NCBI GenBank assembly: GCA_023424995.1 | Contig: JAFADH010000310.1 | Location: 1 to 6,663, forward strand | Reading direction: 5' to 3' | Length of the DNA: 6,663 nucleotides | From: Bacillota bacterium | GTDB lineage: Bacteria > Bacillota > Clostridia > Lachnospirales > Lachnospiraceae | Shown: piece after piece, positions 1-6,112 of the stretch | How positions within the stretch are numbered: the first letter of the stretch is position 1 | How the letters are laid out: each line of letters starts with the position of its first letter | Translations under genes and position numbers: made by a program | The notes under the pieces: model-generated | The model's database searches: none | What the model saw: only the letters and a program-made list of their open reading frames with translations | What the model was told of the DNA's origin: nothing

Positions 1-1
1 T

Positions 2-118
2 ACAGAATATACGATTACCATAACCGAAAGTAAAGCGGTAGTTTTATCGCCGGCCTGGAGTAATAGCGCACATGACTTCTTGGTAGATGATGTTAAAATT
101 TATAAAATTACGGGATAG
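2..118 (+). CDS. C-terminal fragment of a probable carbohydrate-binding or secreted polysaccharide-active protein
   Basis: An open frame enters from the left edge and ends at TAG 116-118, giving 38 visible residues. The segment runs from TEYTITITESKAVV to WSNSAHDFLVDDVKIYKITG. The pattern of alternating beta-strand residues followed by an HDFLVDDVKIYK-like strand resembles the last strands of jelly-roll carbohydrate-binding modules of the CBM4/9 or CBM6 type, which often end in D-F-x-x-D-D-V. That similarity is recognised by eye only. The start and any catalytic domain lie outside the window. It reads on the same strand as the GH18 gene at the far end, which supports a polysaccharide-use neighbourhood without proving it. 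It could also be another beta-sandwich adhesion domain. The frame and the stop are seen directly; the function is inference. Confidence 0.55.
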   Translation, partial: TEYTITITESKAVVLSPAWSNSAHDFLVDDVKIYKITG

Positions 119-140
119 GATTTAATCCAATATAAAGTTG

Positions 141-175
141 TCCTGCTATATGTTTTGGAACAATACATAACAGGA
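141..175 (+). other. Imperfect hairpin in the 3' region of the left-edge gene
   Basis: Arms at 141-154 (TCCTGCTATATGTT) and 162-175 (AATACATAACAGGA) pair at 11 of 14 positions around a 7-base loop. It begins 22 bases after the left-edge gene's stop. No T-run follows, so it is a 3'-end structure or weak terminator element rather than a clear intrinsic terminator. Confidence 0.35.
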
Positions 176-183
176 TCTGATTG

Positions 184-227
184 TAAATGAAGGAACTGCC
201 GCAATTACACGGGAGTTCCTTCATTTA
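184..227 (+). terminator. Strong hairpin, probable (possibly bidirectional) terminator
   Basis: Two perfect 14-base arms, TAAATGAAGGAACT at 184-197 and AGTTCCTTCATTTA at 214-227, flank a 16-base loop that holds a further CCG/CGG pairing. It lies 65 bases after the left-edge stop and is the strongest dyad in the intergenic space. A clean T-tract is missing on both strands (TCATTTATAATA on +, TCATTTACAATC on -), so termination is inferred from position and stem strength. Being symmetrical, it might also stop - strand transcripts leaving the ABC gene. Confidence 0.5.
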
Positions 228-242
228 TAATACCGGTATTAT
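227..242. repeat. Perfect 16-bp palindrome next to the terminator hairpin
   Basis: ATAATACCGGTATTAT reads the same on both strands and abuts the end of the 14-bp stem. With no spacer it makes a poor RNA hairpin and looks more like a dimeric protein-binding site. No gene start lies nearby to explain it as an operator. Confidence 0.45.
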
Positions 243-453
243 CATTGATTTAAGAGTGTGCAAAAATATCCCTGAATCCATATTAAATTATAAGAATTAA
301 TAGGTGTTGTTTATTTAATATTTATCCTATTGCTTCTACTGGGGCTTCTTAATTGGGCATAGCTTATCCGCGATACATAAGATGTCTGAAGCCGTTAATT
401 GTCTAAAATGGCACCAGGTAATTATTAGCGGCAATCATTAAATCCGGCATTTT
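243..453. other. Intergenic DNA with no recognisable gene
   Basis: This 211-base stretch completes the gene-free region 119-453. I see no ORF with a ribosome binding site, no RNA gene and no convincing terminator for the ABC gene that ends at 454. Weak dyads exist: AATAGG at 299-304 with CCTATT at 326-331, and GCCGTTAATT-like arms around 392-434. Neither is followed by a T-run on the - strand. Confidence 0.5.
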
Positions 454-3132
454 TTACTCTGTTCTCAGTGCTACCACAGGATCCTTCTTGGCGGCGATTC
501 TGGAAGGAATCAGACCGGCGATCAGGGTCAGCACCATGCTGATGACAACCAGCAGGATACCGCCTGCGGGCGGCAGGGCGGCAGATACTCCGGTGATACC
601 GGATAATTCCCTGATAAGCAGATTAATGGGGATATTCAGAATTACCGTAATCAAAATACCCAGTCCGCCGGATACAAAGCCGACAATCAGGGTCTCCGCA
701 TTGAATACTCTGGAGATATCCTTCTTGGCGGCGCCTATGGAACGAAGGATTCCGATTTCCTTGGTCCGCTCCAATACGGAGATATAAGTGATGATTCCGA
801 TCATTATGGAGGATACCACCAGGGAGATAGCCACGAAGGCAATTAATACGTAGGAGATCACATTGATGATGGAGGTGATGGAGGACATCATTAATCCGAC
901 GATATCGGTGTAGTTAATGACGTATTCCTCCTTGCCGGCGCCGATCATGGCATTGTTGTATACCTCGATCTCATCCGCCAGTGCTTCCTTATCTTCAAAG
1001 GTAGCAGCATAAAGGCTGATGGCGGAAGGATTGTCCAGGTCAACCACACCCAGAAGGTCAAGATTGCCGTCATAGGTAGCTTCTGTGGAAGCCGGAGCCA
1101 TCCGCTCGGCAAACATGGCGATGATCTGATCCTCCGTCATGGTGGACATATAACCCTGCATCTGTGCCTGTTCCTCGGCAGCCAGGGTAGCTATATAAGC
1201 CTGGACATCCTCCATGGTTATTTCCTTTTCCTCCTCGCCGCTGTCAAAGGGGATGCCGGTGAATATGTCGACCTCAGGATTCTCCAGCTGCTGCTTTACA
1301 ATTTCCTGCTCACCCGTAGTATTGACTACATAATCGGTAAGTGCCTTGGTATAACCGATGGCACCGCTCATGGAGGTAGATACGGCTTCCTCATTAGGGC
1401 GTACGATACCTGTGATCTTTAATTCCACTCCATGATCCACAGCGTTCTTCAGATATTCCTCATCCTCACGCATATCCTTCCAGGTGCTGCTTTCCCCGTC
1501 ATATTGATAATAATCCGAAGAGAGCACCAGACGATAGGTTCTGGACATGATTTCATCATAAGTATAGCTCACATCTTCGACTTCAAAGGTCTCACCCTTC
1601 ATGGCAGCCTGCATGATCTCTTCTACCTCGGAAGGATCCTTCAGGCCAAGGGAATACATCACCATGTCACTGATTTCGTTATGCTTATCAACGATCAGTA
1701 CGACCTCATTGTAGGCAGCAGGCCAGCGGCCGGAGATAACATCGTATTGAGAATCCAGAAGGTCCTGATTTTGAAGCATCTCACTCCATACATCCATACC
1801 CGTATTAAACATGGAGGACATGGGACCAAAGGATGAATTTCCATACATACGTTCAAACAAAGTGGAAGGATTCACCTGGGTAATGCCGTCCGCGGTGTCT
1901 GCGGAATAGATATTAAAATCAAGATCATAACTGTATTGGACAGAACTGATAAAGTCTGATATATTCTTAACGCTTTCATCCTCATCGGTATCCCGGGCAG
2001 CCGCAGTCTCCAGATGGACCTTAAAAGCCTCCAGGTTATTTCTCTCTATCTCGGCAAGCATGGTATTCATCATATCCATCATGATGGAATTGGAATATAC
2101 CTTATCCAGCGGATGATCAGTTTCATCCCTGTTCGTATCGGACATGGATTGCAATAAGCCGCCCATATCCATGGTCTCTGCTTCAATGACGATGGGATAG
2201 GAGGAGAGGGTGTCCTCCTGAACCTTGTCGATGTAGGTCTGGATACCATTGGACAGGGAGAGAATCAATGCGATACCGATAATACCGATGCTGCCGGCAA
2301 ATGCTGTCAGCAGGGTCCTGGTTTTCTTCGTCATCAGGTTGTTCAGGGACAGGGACAGTGCAGTAAAGAAAGACATGGAAGTTCTGGGTTCTGCGTTCCT
2401 TCTTTCTGATCTGCGGGTCTTCTTATCGGGTTTTGCAGTTGAGAATTGGGCCACCTCATAGGGATTGCTGTCATTTACGATATTACCGTCTACCAGTCGG
2501 ATGATTCTGGTGGCATATTCCTTTGCCAGATCCGGGTTATGGGTAACCATGATGATCAGTTTATCCTTGGAGATCTCTTTCAGGATATCCATGATCTGCA
2601 CACTGGTTTCAGAATCCAGCGCTCCGGTAGGCTCGTCCGCCAGCAGGATATCAGGATTGTTCACCAAAGCGCGTGCGATGGCGACTCTCTGCATCTGGCC
2701 GCCGGACATCTGGTTGGGCTTTTTCCTGATCTGGTCGGCCAGGCCCACCTTGGTTAATGCCTCGATTGCTCTTTGTTTCCGTTCGGATTTTGATACGCCG
2801 GACAGTGTCATAGCCAGCTCTACGTTGGATAACACGGTCTGGTGAGGGATCAGGTTATAATTCTGGAATACGAAACCGATGGAATGGTTACGATAGGTAT
2901 CCCAATCACCATCCCTGAATTCCTTAGTGGATTTCCCGTTAATGGACAGATCGCCGCTGGAATAACGGTCCAGGCCGCCGATTATATTAAGCAGTGTCGT
3001 CTTACCGCAGCCGGAAGGACCAAGGATCGCTACGAATTCATTCTTGCGGAATTCGATATTGATATCCCGCAGGGCCTTTACCGTGGTCTCTCCTGCCCGG
3101 TAATCCTTGAATATGTTTTGAAGTCTAAGCAT
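454..3132 (-). CDS. ABC transporter, ATPase fused to FtsX/MacB-type permease, large extracellular domain
   Basis: The protein has 892 residues, starting at ATG 3132, 7 bases after AAAGGAGA; an in-frame ATG at 3198 has no such site and would overlap the promoter region. Residues 1-220 are a MacB/LolD-type ATPase: Walker A GPSGCGKT 38-45, Q-loop Gln90, signature MSGGQ 142-146, Walker B ILLADE 162-167, D-loop ALD 171-173, switch His198. A basic linker (K/R-rich, ~234-250) leads to TM1 (~274-294), an extracellular domain (~297-758), then TM2 (~761-783), the FtsX-family motif ERTKEIGILRSIGA (788-801), TM3 (~814-836) and TM4 (~857-876). Family knowledge: such proteins dimerise and move the extracellular domain using ATP, for export, lipoprotein handling or cell-wall hydrolase control. 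MacB itself is near 650 residues, so the ~460-residue extracellular domain here is about twice as large. It is acidic, Met-rich and has no Cys that I see. Substrate unknown; probably monocistronic. Confidence 0.93.
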   Translation of the reverse strand: MLRLQNIFKDYRAGETTVKALRDINIEFRKNEFVAILGPSGCGKTTLLNIIGGLDRYSSGDLSINGKSTKEFRDGDWDTYRNHSIGFVFQNYNLIPHQTVLSNVELAMTLSGVSKSERKQRAIEALTKVGLADQIRKKPNQMSGGQMQRVAIARALVNNPDILLADEPTGALDSETSVQIMDILKEISKDKLIIMVTHNPDLAKEYATRIIRLVDGNIVNDSNPYEVAQFSTAKPDKKTRRSERRNAEPRTSMSFFTALSLSLNNLMTKKTRTLLTAFAGSIGIIGIALILSLSNGIQTYIDKVQEDTLSSYPIVIEAETMDMGGLLQSMSDTNRDETDHPLDKVYSNSIMMDMMNTMLAEIERNNLEAFKVHLETAAARDTDEDESVKNISDFISSVQYSYDLDFNIYSADTADGITQVNPSTLFERMYGNSSFGPMSSMFNTGMDVWSEMLQNQDLLDSQYDVISGRWPAAYNEVVLIVDKHNEISDMVMYSLGLKDPSEVEEIMQAAMKGETFEVEDVSYTYDEIMSRTYRLVLSSDYYQYDGESSTWKDMREDEEYLKNAVDHGVELKITGIVRPNEEAVSTSMSGAIGYTKALTDYVVNTTGEQEIVKQQLENPEVDIFTGIPFDSGEEEKEITMEDVQAYIATLAAEEQAQMQGYMSTMTEDQIIAMFAERMAPASTEATYDGNLDLLGVVDLDNPSAISLYAATFEDKEALADEIEVYNNAMIGAGKEEYVINYTDIVGLMMSSITSIINVISYVLIAFVAISLVVSSIMIGIITYISVLERTKEIGILRSIGAAKKDISRVFNAETLIVGFVSGGLGILITVILNIPINLLIRELSGITGVSAALPPAGGILLVVISMVLTLIAGLIPSRIAAKKDPVVALRTE

Positions 3133-3138
3133 TTGCTG

Positions 3139-3146
3139 TCTCCTTT
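3139..3146 (-). promoter_or_regulatory. Ribosome binding site that fixes the ABC gene start
   Basis: On the - strand AAAGGAGA stands 7 bases before ATG 3132. This supports the 892-residue form over the 22-residue longer reading from 3198, whose extra residues (MLILSLYSNNII...) are not part of the ABC ATPase fold. Confidence 0.85.
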
Positions 3147-3163
3147 CTTGAATAACAGTGCTG

Positions 3164-3189
3164 ATTATATTATTGGAATATAAACTCAA
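3164..3189 (-). promoter_or_regulatory. Candidate promoter of the ABC gene
   Basis: On the - strand a perfect -10 TATAAT (3169-3164) precedes the start codon by about 32 bases. The best -35 is TTGAGT (3189-3184), only 14 bases upstream, so the spacing is poor. TTGTTA further upstream is too distant. The position, between the upstream operon's terminator and the RBS, fits a dedicated promoter. Confidence 0.4.
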
Positions 3190-3213
3190 TATTAACAAAA
3201 CGGACCATTATTT

Positions 3214-3253
3214 AAAAAATCGCTGCACGGTCATTACATACTACCATGCAGCG
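3214..3253 (-). terminator. Intrinsic terminator of the TetR/oxidoreductase operon
   Basis: On the - strand CGCTGCATGG (3253-3244) pairs with CCGTGCAGCG (3230-3221) over 10 bases, with one G-U wobble and a 13-base loop. It is followed at once by ATTTTTT, i.e. six U in RNA (3219-3214). It begins 27 bases after the oxidoreductase stop. This is a textbook Rho-independent terminator and separates that operon from the ABC gene. Confidence 0.88.
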
Positions 3254-3280
3254 TTCTATCTAATATTTTAATATATAAAA

Positions 3281-4765
3281 TCAGAGCTTCCCCTGAAATA
3301 CCGCCCCTGTATCTTTACACAGGTATTGTACGGCTTTTCTTCCCGTCTCGGCAGCGGGAGGAAGTCCTCCGGGAGGGGATATGCGATGTCCCGCGAAATA
3401 GACATTAGAATAAAGCTCAGGCTTGGAGGGATAGCTTTGATTCGGCATGCCCGACTTGATTACGCTCATCCAGGAGCCCTTATAAGAGCCCAGATACCGT
3501 TCATAGGTCAGAGGTGTAGCCACATCCCATACGGCAACCTTACCCTTTGTCTTCGGATATTTTTGCTCCAGTATATGAATAAATGCTTCCGCCAGCTTCT
3601 GCTTCTCAGCCTCATAAGTGCCGTTCGCCTTGCAGGCTTTCCAGTAGTCATAGGTGTCACCGCTTAAGATGCAGGTAAGGGGAGTGCATCCCTTCGGAGC
3701 GTAACCCTGATATCCGGCATAATTATTGATGCCGATAAACTCATTCGGCGTCCCGCCGCACATGAGCGGCTCCTCCGGAGCAAAATTAAGGCTTTCCGGC
3801 AGATCTGACAGATCCTCCTCCACACCGATACTGATAAAGGTATCTAATACGGGGATTATCTCCGTACGCATCCTTAGTGCCCATTTTTCCTGAATCGGCG
3901 GGTCAAACAGGGAGTCGACGGCCACAAGAGTATCCGAGGTTACAATAACTGCGTCTGCCGGAACAAAGTCACCGTTAACAATGACTCCCTTTGCCGCTCC
4001 GTTTTGTACATCTACCTTGCTCACAAAGGAACCATACTGGATTCTGCCCCCTAATGCCTCCGCAGACTTCGCTATCCTGCCTGCCATGGCAAGAGAACCT
4101 CCTTCCGGATAACCCCCGTCACCTGAGACTAAGGTGGCGAGGGTAAAAATCATGGCAACAGCACTGTAATCCGCTCCGGCTATATTCTGGAGGAATAGCT
4201 TTAACAGCGGACTTTTATACCGCTCCGTGTATTCTTTGGTGGTCTGCCTGGAATAGAAACCTAATCGAGGCAATGCCGGCAGCATGTCAAGGATTGATTT
4301 CAAAGACATGGAAGCTTTGTTCTTAACCTTCACACCTTTGATATCCGTAATCGGCATATTGATTCTGGTGAATTTCTTAATATCCTTATATAACCGGTAT
4401 ATTTCCTTTTTATCTTCCGGGGATATTTCTGTCAGATGCTGCAGCAGCCTGTCGGCATCACGGTACAGATGCACGGTCTGACCCTGGTATTCAAAGGTGT
4501 GGAACGGGTCACGGTTATATATCCGGACGCTGTCATTTAAGGCTCCGATCTCATACCAGAGCCTGTTCAAGGGTGTCTCTGATAAGGAACCTGTTAACCA
4601 GTGCATCCCTCCCTCGAACAGATACCCCTTTCTTCGCCAGCTTGTGGAAGCTCCTCCGGGAATCCTGTGGCTCTCATAGACGGTTACGTCAAAGCCGCTC
4701 TGCAAGGCATAGACAGCCGCTGTCAGACCGGCAATGCCGGCACCGATAATAATTACTTTCTTCAT
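3281..4765 (-). CDS. Phytoene-desaturase-like FAD-dependent oxidoreductase (CrtI/RetSat/COG1233 type)
   Basis: The protein has 494 residues. It opens with an FAD dinucleotide-binding fold: VIIIGAGIAG with GxGxxG at 8-13, acidic Glu31 at the end of strand 2 for the ADP-ribose, then PGGASTSWRRKGYLFEGGMHW (36-56, given in part), typical of amine-oxidase/CrtI-type flavoproteins. The C-terminus carries the matching FAD motif VYFAGHRISPPGG (455-467) and LPPAAETGRKA (468-478). The length equals bacterial phytoene desaturase-related enzymes, which desaturate, saturate or isomerise hydrophobic polyene or lipid substrates. I see no signal peptide and no CrtB/CrtE partner in the window, so carotenoid synthesis should not be assumed. 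The ATG at 4765 overlaps the TetR stop (ATGA). A GGGGG-containing purine stretch 8 bases upstream, inside the regulator's last codons, could serve as RBS. This implies co-transcription and translational coupling. Substrate unknown; a flavin oxidoreductase is near certain. Confidence 0.9.
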   Translation of the reverse strand: MKKVIIIGAGIAGLTAAVYALQSGFDVTVYESHRIPGGASTSWRRKGYLFEGGMHWLTGSLSETPLNRLWYEIGALNDSVRIYNRDPFHTFEYQGQTVHLYRDADRLLQHLTEISPEDKKEIYRLYKDIKKFTRINMPITDIKGVKVKNKASMSLKSILDMLPALPRLGFYSRQTTKEYTERYKSPLLKLFLQNIAGADYSAVAMIFTLATLVSGDGGYPEGGSLAMAGRIAKSAEALGGRIQYGSFVSKVDVQNGAAKGVIVNGDFVPADAVIVTSDTLVAVDSLFDPPIQEKWALRMRTEIIPVLDTFISIGVEEDLSDLPESLNFAPEEPLMCGGTPNEFIGINNYAGYQGYAPKGCTPLTCILSGDTYDYWKACKANGTYEAEKQKLAEAFIHILEQKYPKTKGKVAVWDVATPLTYERYLGSYKGSWMSVIKSGMPNQSYPSKPELYSNVYFAGHRISPPGGLPPAAETGRKAVQYLCKDTGAVFQGKL

Positions 4766-5343
4766 TCCTTATTCCCCCTTATCATATCTATTATCCATTC
4801 GCTGTCAGGACACGGAAGTTCCGGCCGTTGTGCTATTTGTTCCGCAATGCCCTGTATAGCGCACCAGAAGGTTATGGCCAATGCATAGGAATCGCCCTGG
4901 CGTATGGTACCATTGTCCTGTCCCTTTTTAATTAAGACCGTCGTAGGAGTGTAGATATCGAACCGATTCAGCATCTCCTTTATTCCTGACGGTGCAGCCT
5001 CGTTATAGTACGCTTGGTTCATCAATACGAACATCTTTGCCGTGAAGGAATCTTTCTTGATAAAACCGAATATCTTGTCGGCAGCACCTTGAAAGAATTC
5101 CAGCGGCTCCAGGCCATTCGGCTCCATGATGCCCATAGGCCCGGCAATTCCTATCCGGATCAGCTCTTCATATAGCTTCTCCTTTGATTCAAAGTAATGA
5201 AACAATAAACCGATGCTCATGCCCACCTGTCCGGCGATATCTTTGATCTTTGTGGCGGAATAGCCCTTCCGGATAAATAAATCCAGTCCGGCTGCCAGTA
5301 TCTCATCCCTGCGTTTTTCTTTCTGCTGTTCTCTGGTATTCGT
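4762..5343 (-). CDS. TetR-family transcriptional regulator with non-ATG (ACG) apparent start
   Basis: Reading the frame upstream of the first GTG (5226) or ATG (5220) recovers a complete TetR N-terminus: helix 1 RRDEILAAGLDLFIRKGY (11-28), then SATKIKDIAGQVGMS and the recognition-helix pattern IGLLFHYFESKEKLY (44-58). Starting at 5226 would delete helix 1 and half of the helix-turn-helix. The frame is open back to TAA 5388-5386 but contains no ATG, GTG or TTG upstream of 5226. An AAAGGAG (5360-5354) stands 10 bases before ACG 5343, which would give a normal 193-residue protein beginning (M)NTREQQKEKRR. I therefore place the start there: either a rare ACG start, or an ATG changed to ACG by mutation or sequencing error. 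The C-terminal ligand/dimer domain (~60-193) is unassigned. Being first in the operon, with an operator-like dyad at its promoter, it probably represses itself and the oxidoreductase until a ligand binds. Confidence 0.85.
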   Translation of the reverse strand, partial: TNTREQQKEKRRDEILAAGLDLFIRKGYSATKIKDIAGQVGMSIGLLFHYFESKEKLYEELIRIGIAGPMGIMEPNGLEPLEFFQGAADKIFGFIKKDSFTAKMFVLMNQAYYNEAAPSGIKEMLNRFDIYTPTTVLIKKGQDNGTIRQGDSYALAITFWCAIQGIAEQIAQRPELPCPDSEWIIDMIRGNKE

Positions 5344-5353
5344 TTCGTTGAAT

Positions 5354-5360
5354 CTCCTTT
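5354..5360 (-). promoter_or_regulatory. Ribosome binding site of the TetR gene
   Basis: AAAGGAG on the - strand is a good Shine-Dalgarno. No ATG, GTG or TTG in the TetR frame follows at normal distance. The codon in the right place (10 bases on) is ACG. The site is the main argument for the long form of the regulator. Confidence 0.7.
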
Positions 5361-5363
5361 CAA

Positions 5364-5377
5364 TGAATTTATATTCA
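5364..5377. promoter_or_regulatory. Candidate TetR operator over the transcription start
   Basis: TGAAT-N4-ATTCA is an inverted repeat lying 3 to 16 bases downstream of the -10 hexamer, so it covers the expected +1, and 3 bases before the RBS. Short dyads in this position are typical of self-repressing TetR regulators. The arms are only 5 bases in AT-rich DNA, so the assignment is inference. Confidence 0.5.
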
Positions 5378-5379
5378 AT

Positions 5380-5407
5380 ATTATATTATAAGTTTTTAAT
5401 TTGTCAA
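5380..5407 (-). promoter_or_regulatory. Consensus sigma-A promoter of the TetR/oxidoreductase operon
   Basis: On the - strand TTGACA (5407-5402), a 16-base AT-rich spacer and TATAAT (5385-5380) match both vegetative hexamers perfectly. A second TATAAT starts 5 bases earlier (5390-5385) but at a spacing of 11. Transcription should start near 5373. Such a strong promoter makes sense if normally repressed by the adjacent operator. Confidence 0.8.
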
Positions 5408-5623
5408 CAAAAATAATATGATATATTTTACACTGTGATGTGCAAAGAAAATTGGAATAAATGGGACATTTTCATTTTTGTTCACAAAAAAATTAAATAT
5501 TTTACAGCAAAAAATATATGTTTTATAGTTATAACAAAATTATATATTTCATATCTGCAGCAATAAAGGATATGTATGATTTGGGCCGGATAATCTCATG
5601 TTAAAGATATTTAAAGGAGCGAT
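5408..5623. other. AT-rich intergenic DNA, no gene seen
   Basis: This stretch is very AT-rich with many A and T runs. I find no ORF with a ribosome binding site, no tRNA and no recognised riboswitch. An AAAGGAG at 5613-5619 is followed only by CTG TTT ATT TAA, so it starts no protein. The A-tracts may cause DNA bending. Confidence 0.5.
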
Positions 5624-5739
5624 ACTGTTTATTTAAAAATACGGATCGAATTAAAATTTACTTATTCCCTTTCAGGAGTCAGACGGTAAAAACTTACAAA
5701 ACGGATTAAAATGCGATGGTTATTTTTAAATAGAACAGT
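5624..5739. repeat. 116-bp imperfect inverted repeat (MITE-like or structured element)
   Basis: The left arm 5624-5641 (ACTGTT then TATTTAAAAATA) matches the reverse complement of 5721-5739 (ACTGTT, an extra C, TATTTAAAAATA): 18 bases with one indel. Weaker complementarity (about 10 of 17) continues inward, and both arms carry an ACGGAT...ATTAAAAT-like block. There is no ORF inside and no clear target-site duplication outside. It could be a decayed miniature transposable element, a transcribed hairpin, or a small invertible segment; the sequence alone does not decide. Confidence 0.45.
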
Positions 5740-5826
5740 GGAATTATTATGTCGTCGAAGATAGAAATATACAGATAACAGTTATAAATTTTGCATATGT
5801 AAAATAGATTTTTATTAAATGTATTT

Positions 5827-5916
5827 AACACAATGTTAACTAAATTCTATATCAGCACTTATAATATATTTAAATTTAACAATTAAATTATCAAAATGTT
5901 AATTTAATATTGTGTT
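5827..5916. repeat. Long-range 13-bp inverted repeat upstream of the GH18 promoter
   Basis: AACACAATGTTAA (5827-5839) is the reverse complement of 5904-5916 at 12 of 13 positions, with a 64-base gap. The right arm overlaps the proposed -35. The AT-rich context raises the chance of coincidence, but the CACAATGTT core is unusual for the surroundings. Confidence 0.4.
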
Positions 5917-5938
5917 TTATATAAAAATGCTGTATAAC
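5910..5938 (+). promoter_or_regulatory. Candidate promoter for the GH18 leader
   Basis: TTGTGT (5910-5915), a 17-base spacer and TATAAC (5933-5938) give a good sigma-A match. Transcription would start near 5945, shortly before the duplicated RBS block. AATGTTAA motifs occur at 5832, 5895 and 5939, the last at the expected transcription start, which suggests control by a DNA-binding protein. Confidence 0.5.
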
Positions 5939-5952
5939 AATGTTAAGAACTA

Positions 5953-5984
5953 AAATCAGGAGGCCCATAAATCAGGAGGCCCAT
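5953..5984 (+). repeat. Two perfect tandem copies of a 16-bp Shine-Dalgarno block
   Basis: AAATCAGGAGGCCCAT occurs at 5953-5968 and again at 5969-5984 without spacing. Each copy holds a full AGGAGG. The second is followed by ATG at 5985 with a 5-base spacer, while the first is followed by ATA. This appears to be a short tandem duplication. Confidence 0.85.
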
Positions 5985-6041
5985 ATGAAGTTGGTAAAGA
6001 TCGCGTGCAGATCGCGCATGTTATCAGCTGACAGAATTTAA
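5985..6041 (+). CDS. Possible 18-residue leader peptide before the GH18 gene
   Basis: ATG 5985 sits 5 bases after a perfect AGGAGG and opens an 18-codon frame (MKLVKIACRSRMLSADRI) ending at TAA 6039-6041. The start signal is among the strongest in the window, yet the product is tiny and basic and matches nothing I know. The frame contains a period-11 partial duplication, AGATCGCG at 5998 and 6009. It may be a leader peptide, a remnant of a former N-terminus, or simply an unused start. It lies 71 bases before the GH18 ATG, in another frame. The start signal is seen; existence as a peptide is speculative. Confidence 0.3.
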   Translation: MKLVKIACRSRMLSADRI

Positions 6042-6112
6042 TTCAGACCGGAAGGAGTAGATCAGGCTGTTAAAAAATTCGGATCCAGAGTTTTTTACCG
6101 GCATTTTATTGT

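Noticed and set aside
390..453. Intrinsic terminator for the ABC gene
   Set aside because: The dyad formed by GCCG...CGGC-like arms is broken by mismatches and no U-run follows on the - strand.
488..3183. Several + strand open frames opposite the ABC gene (for example 1432-1836 and 2842-3183)
   Set aside because: They are antisense shadows of a protein with clear conserved motifs, and their translations show no recognisable domain.
3133..3198. 22-residue upstream extension of the ABC gene from ATG 3198
   Set aside because: It has no ribosome binding site and covers the probable -10 and -35. ATG 3132 has AAAGGAGA at 7 bases and begins exactly at the ATPase fold.
3326..4888. + strand open frames opposite the oxidoreductase and TetR genes
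   Set aside because: They are shadows of a gene with FAD motifs at both ends; the translations look random.
4762..5226. Short form of the TetR regulator starting at GTG 5226
   Set aside because: It would begin in the middle of the helix-turn-helix and has no Shine-Dalgarno; the missing helices are encoded just upstream in the same frame.
5624..5739. Known riboswitch or T-box
   Set aside because: I do not see the conserved T-box AGGGTGG-type sequence or any riboswitch core that I recognise; the structure is mostly one AT-rich inverted repeat.
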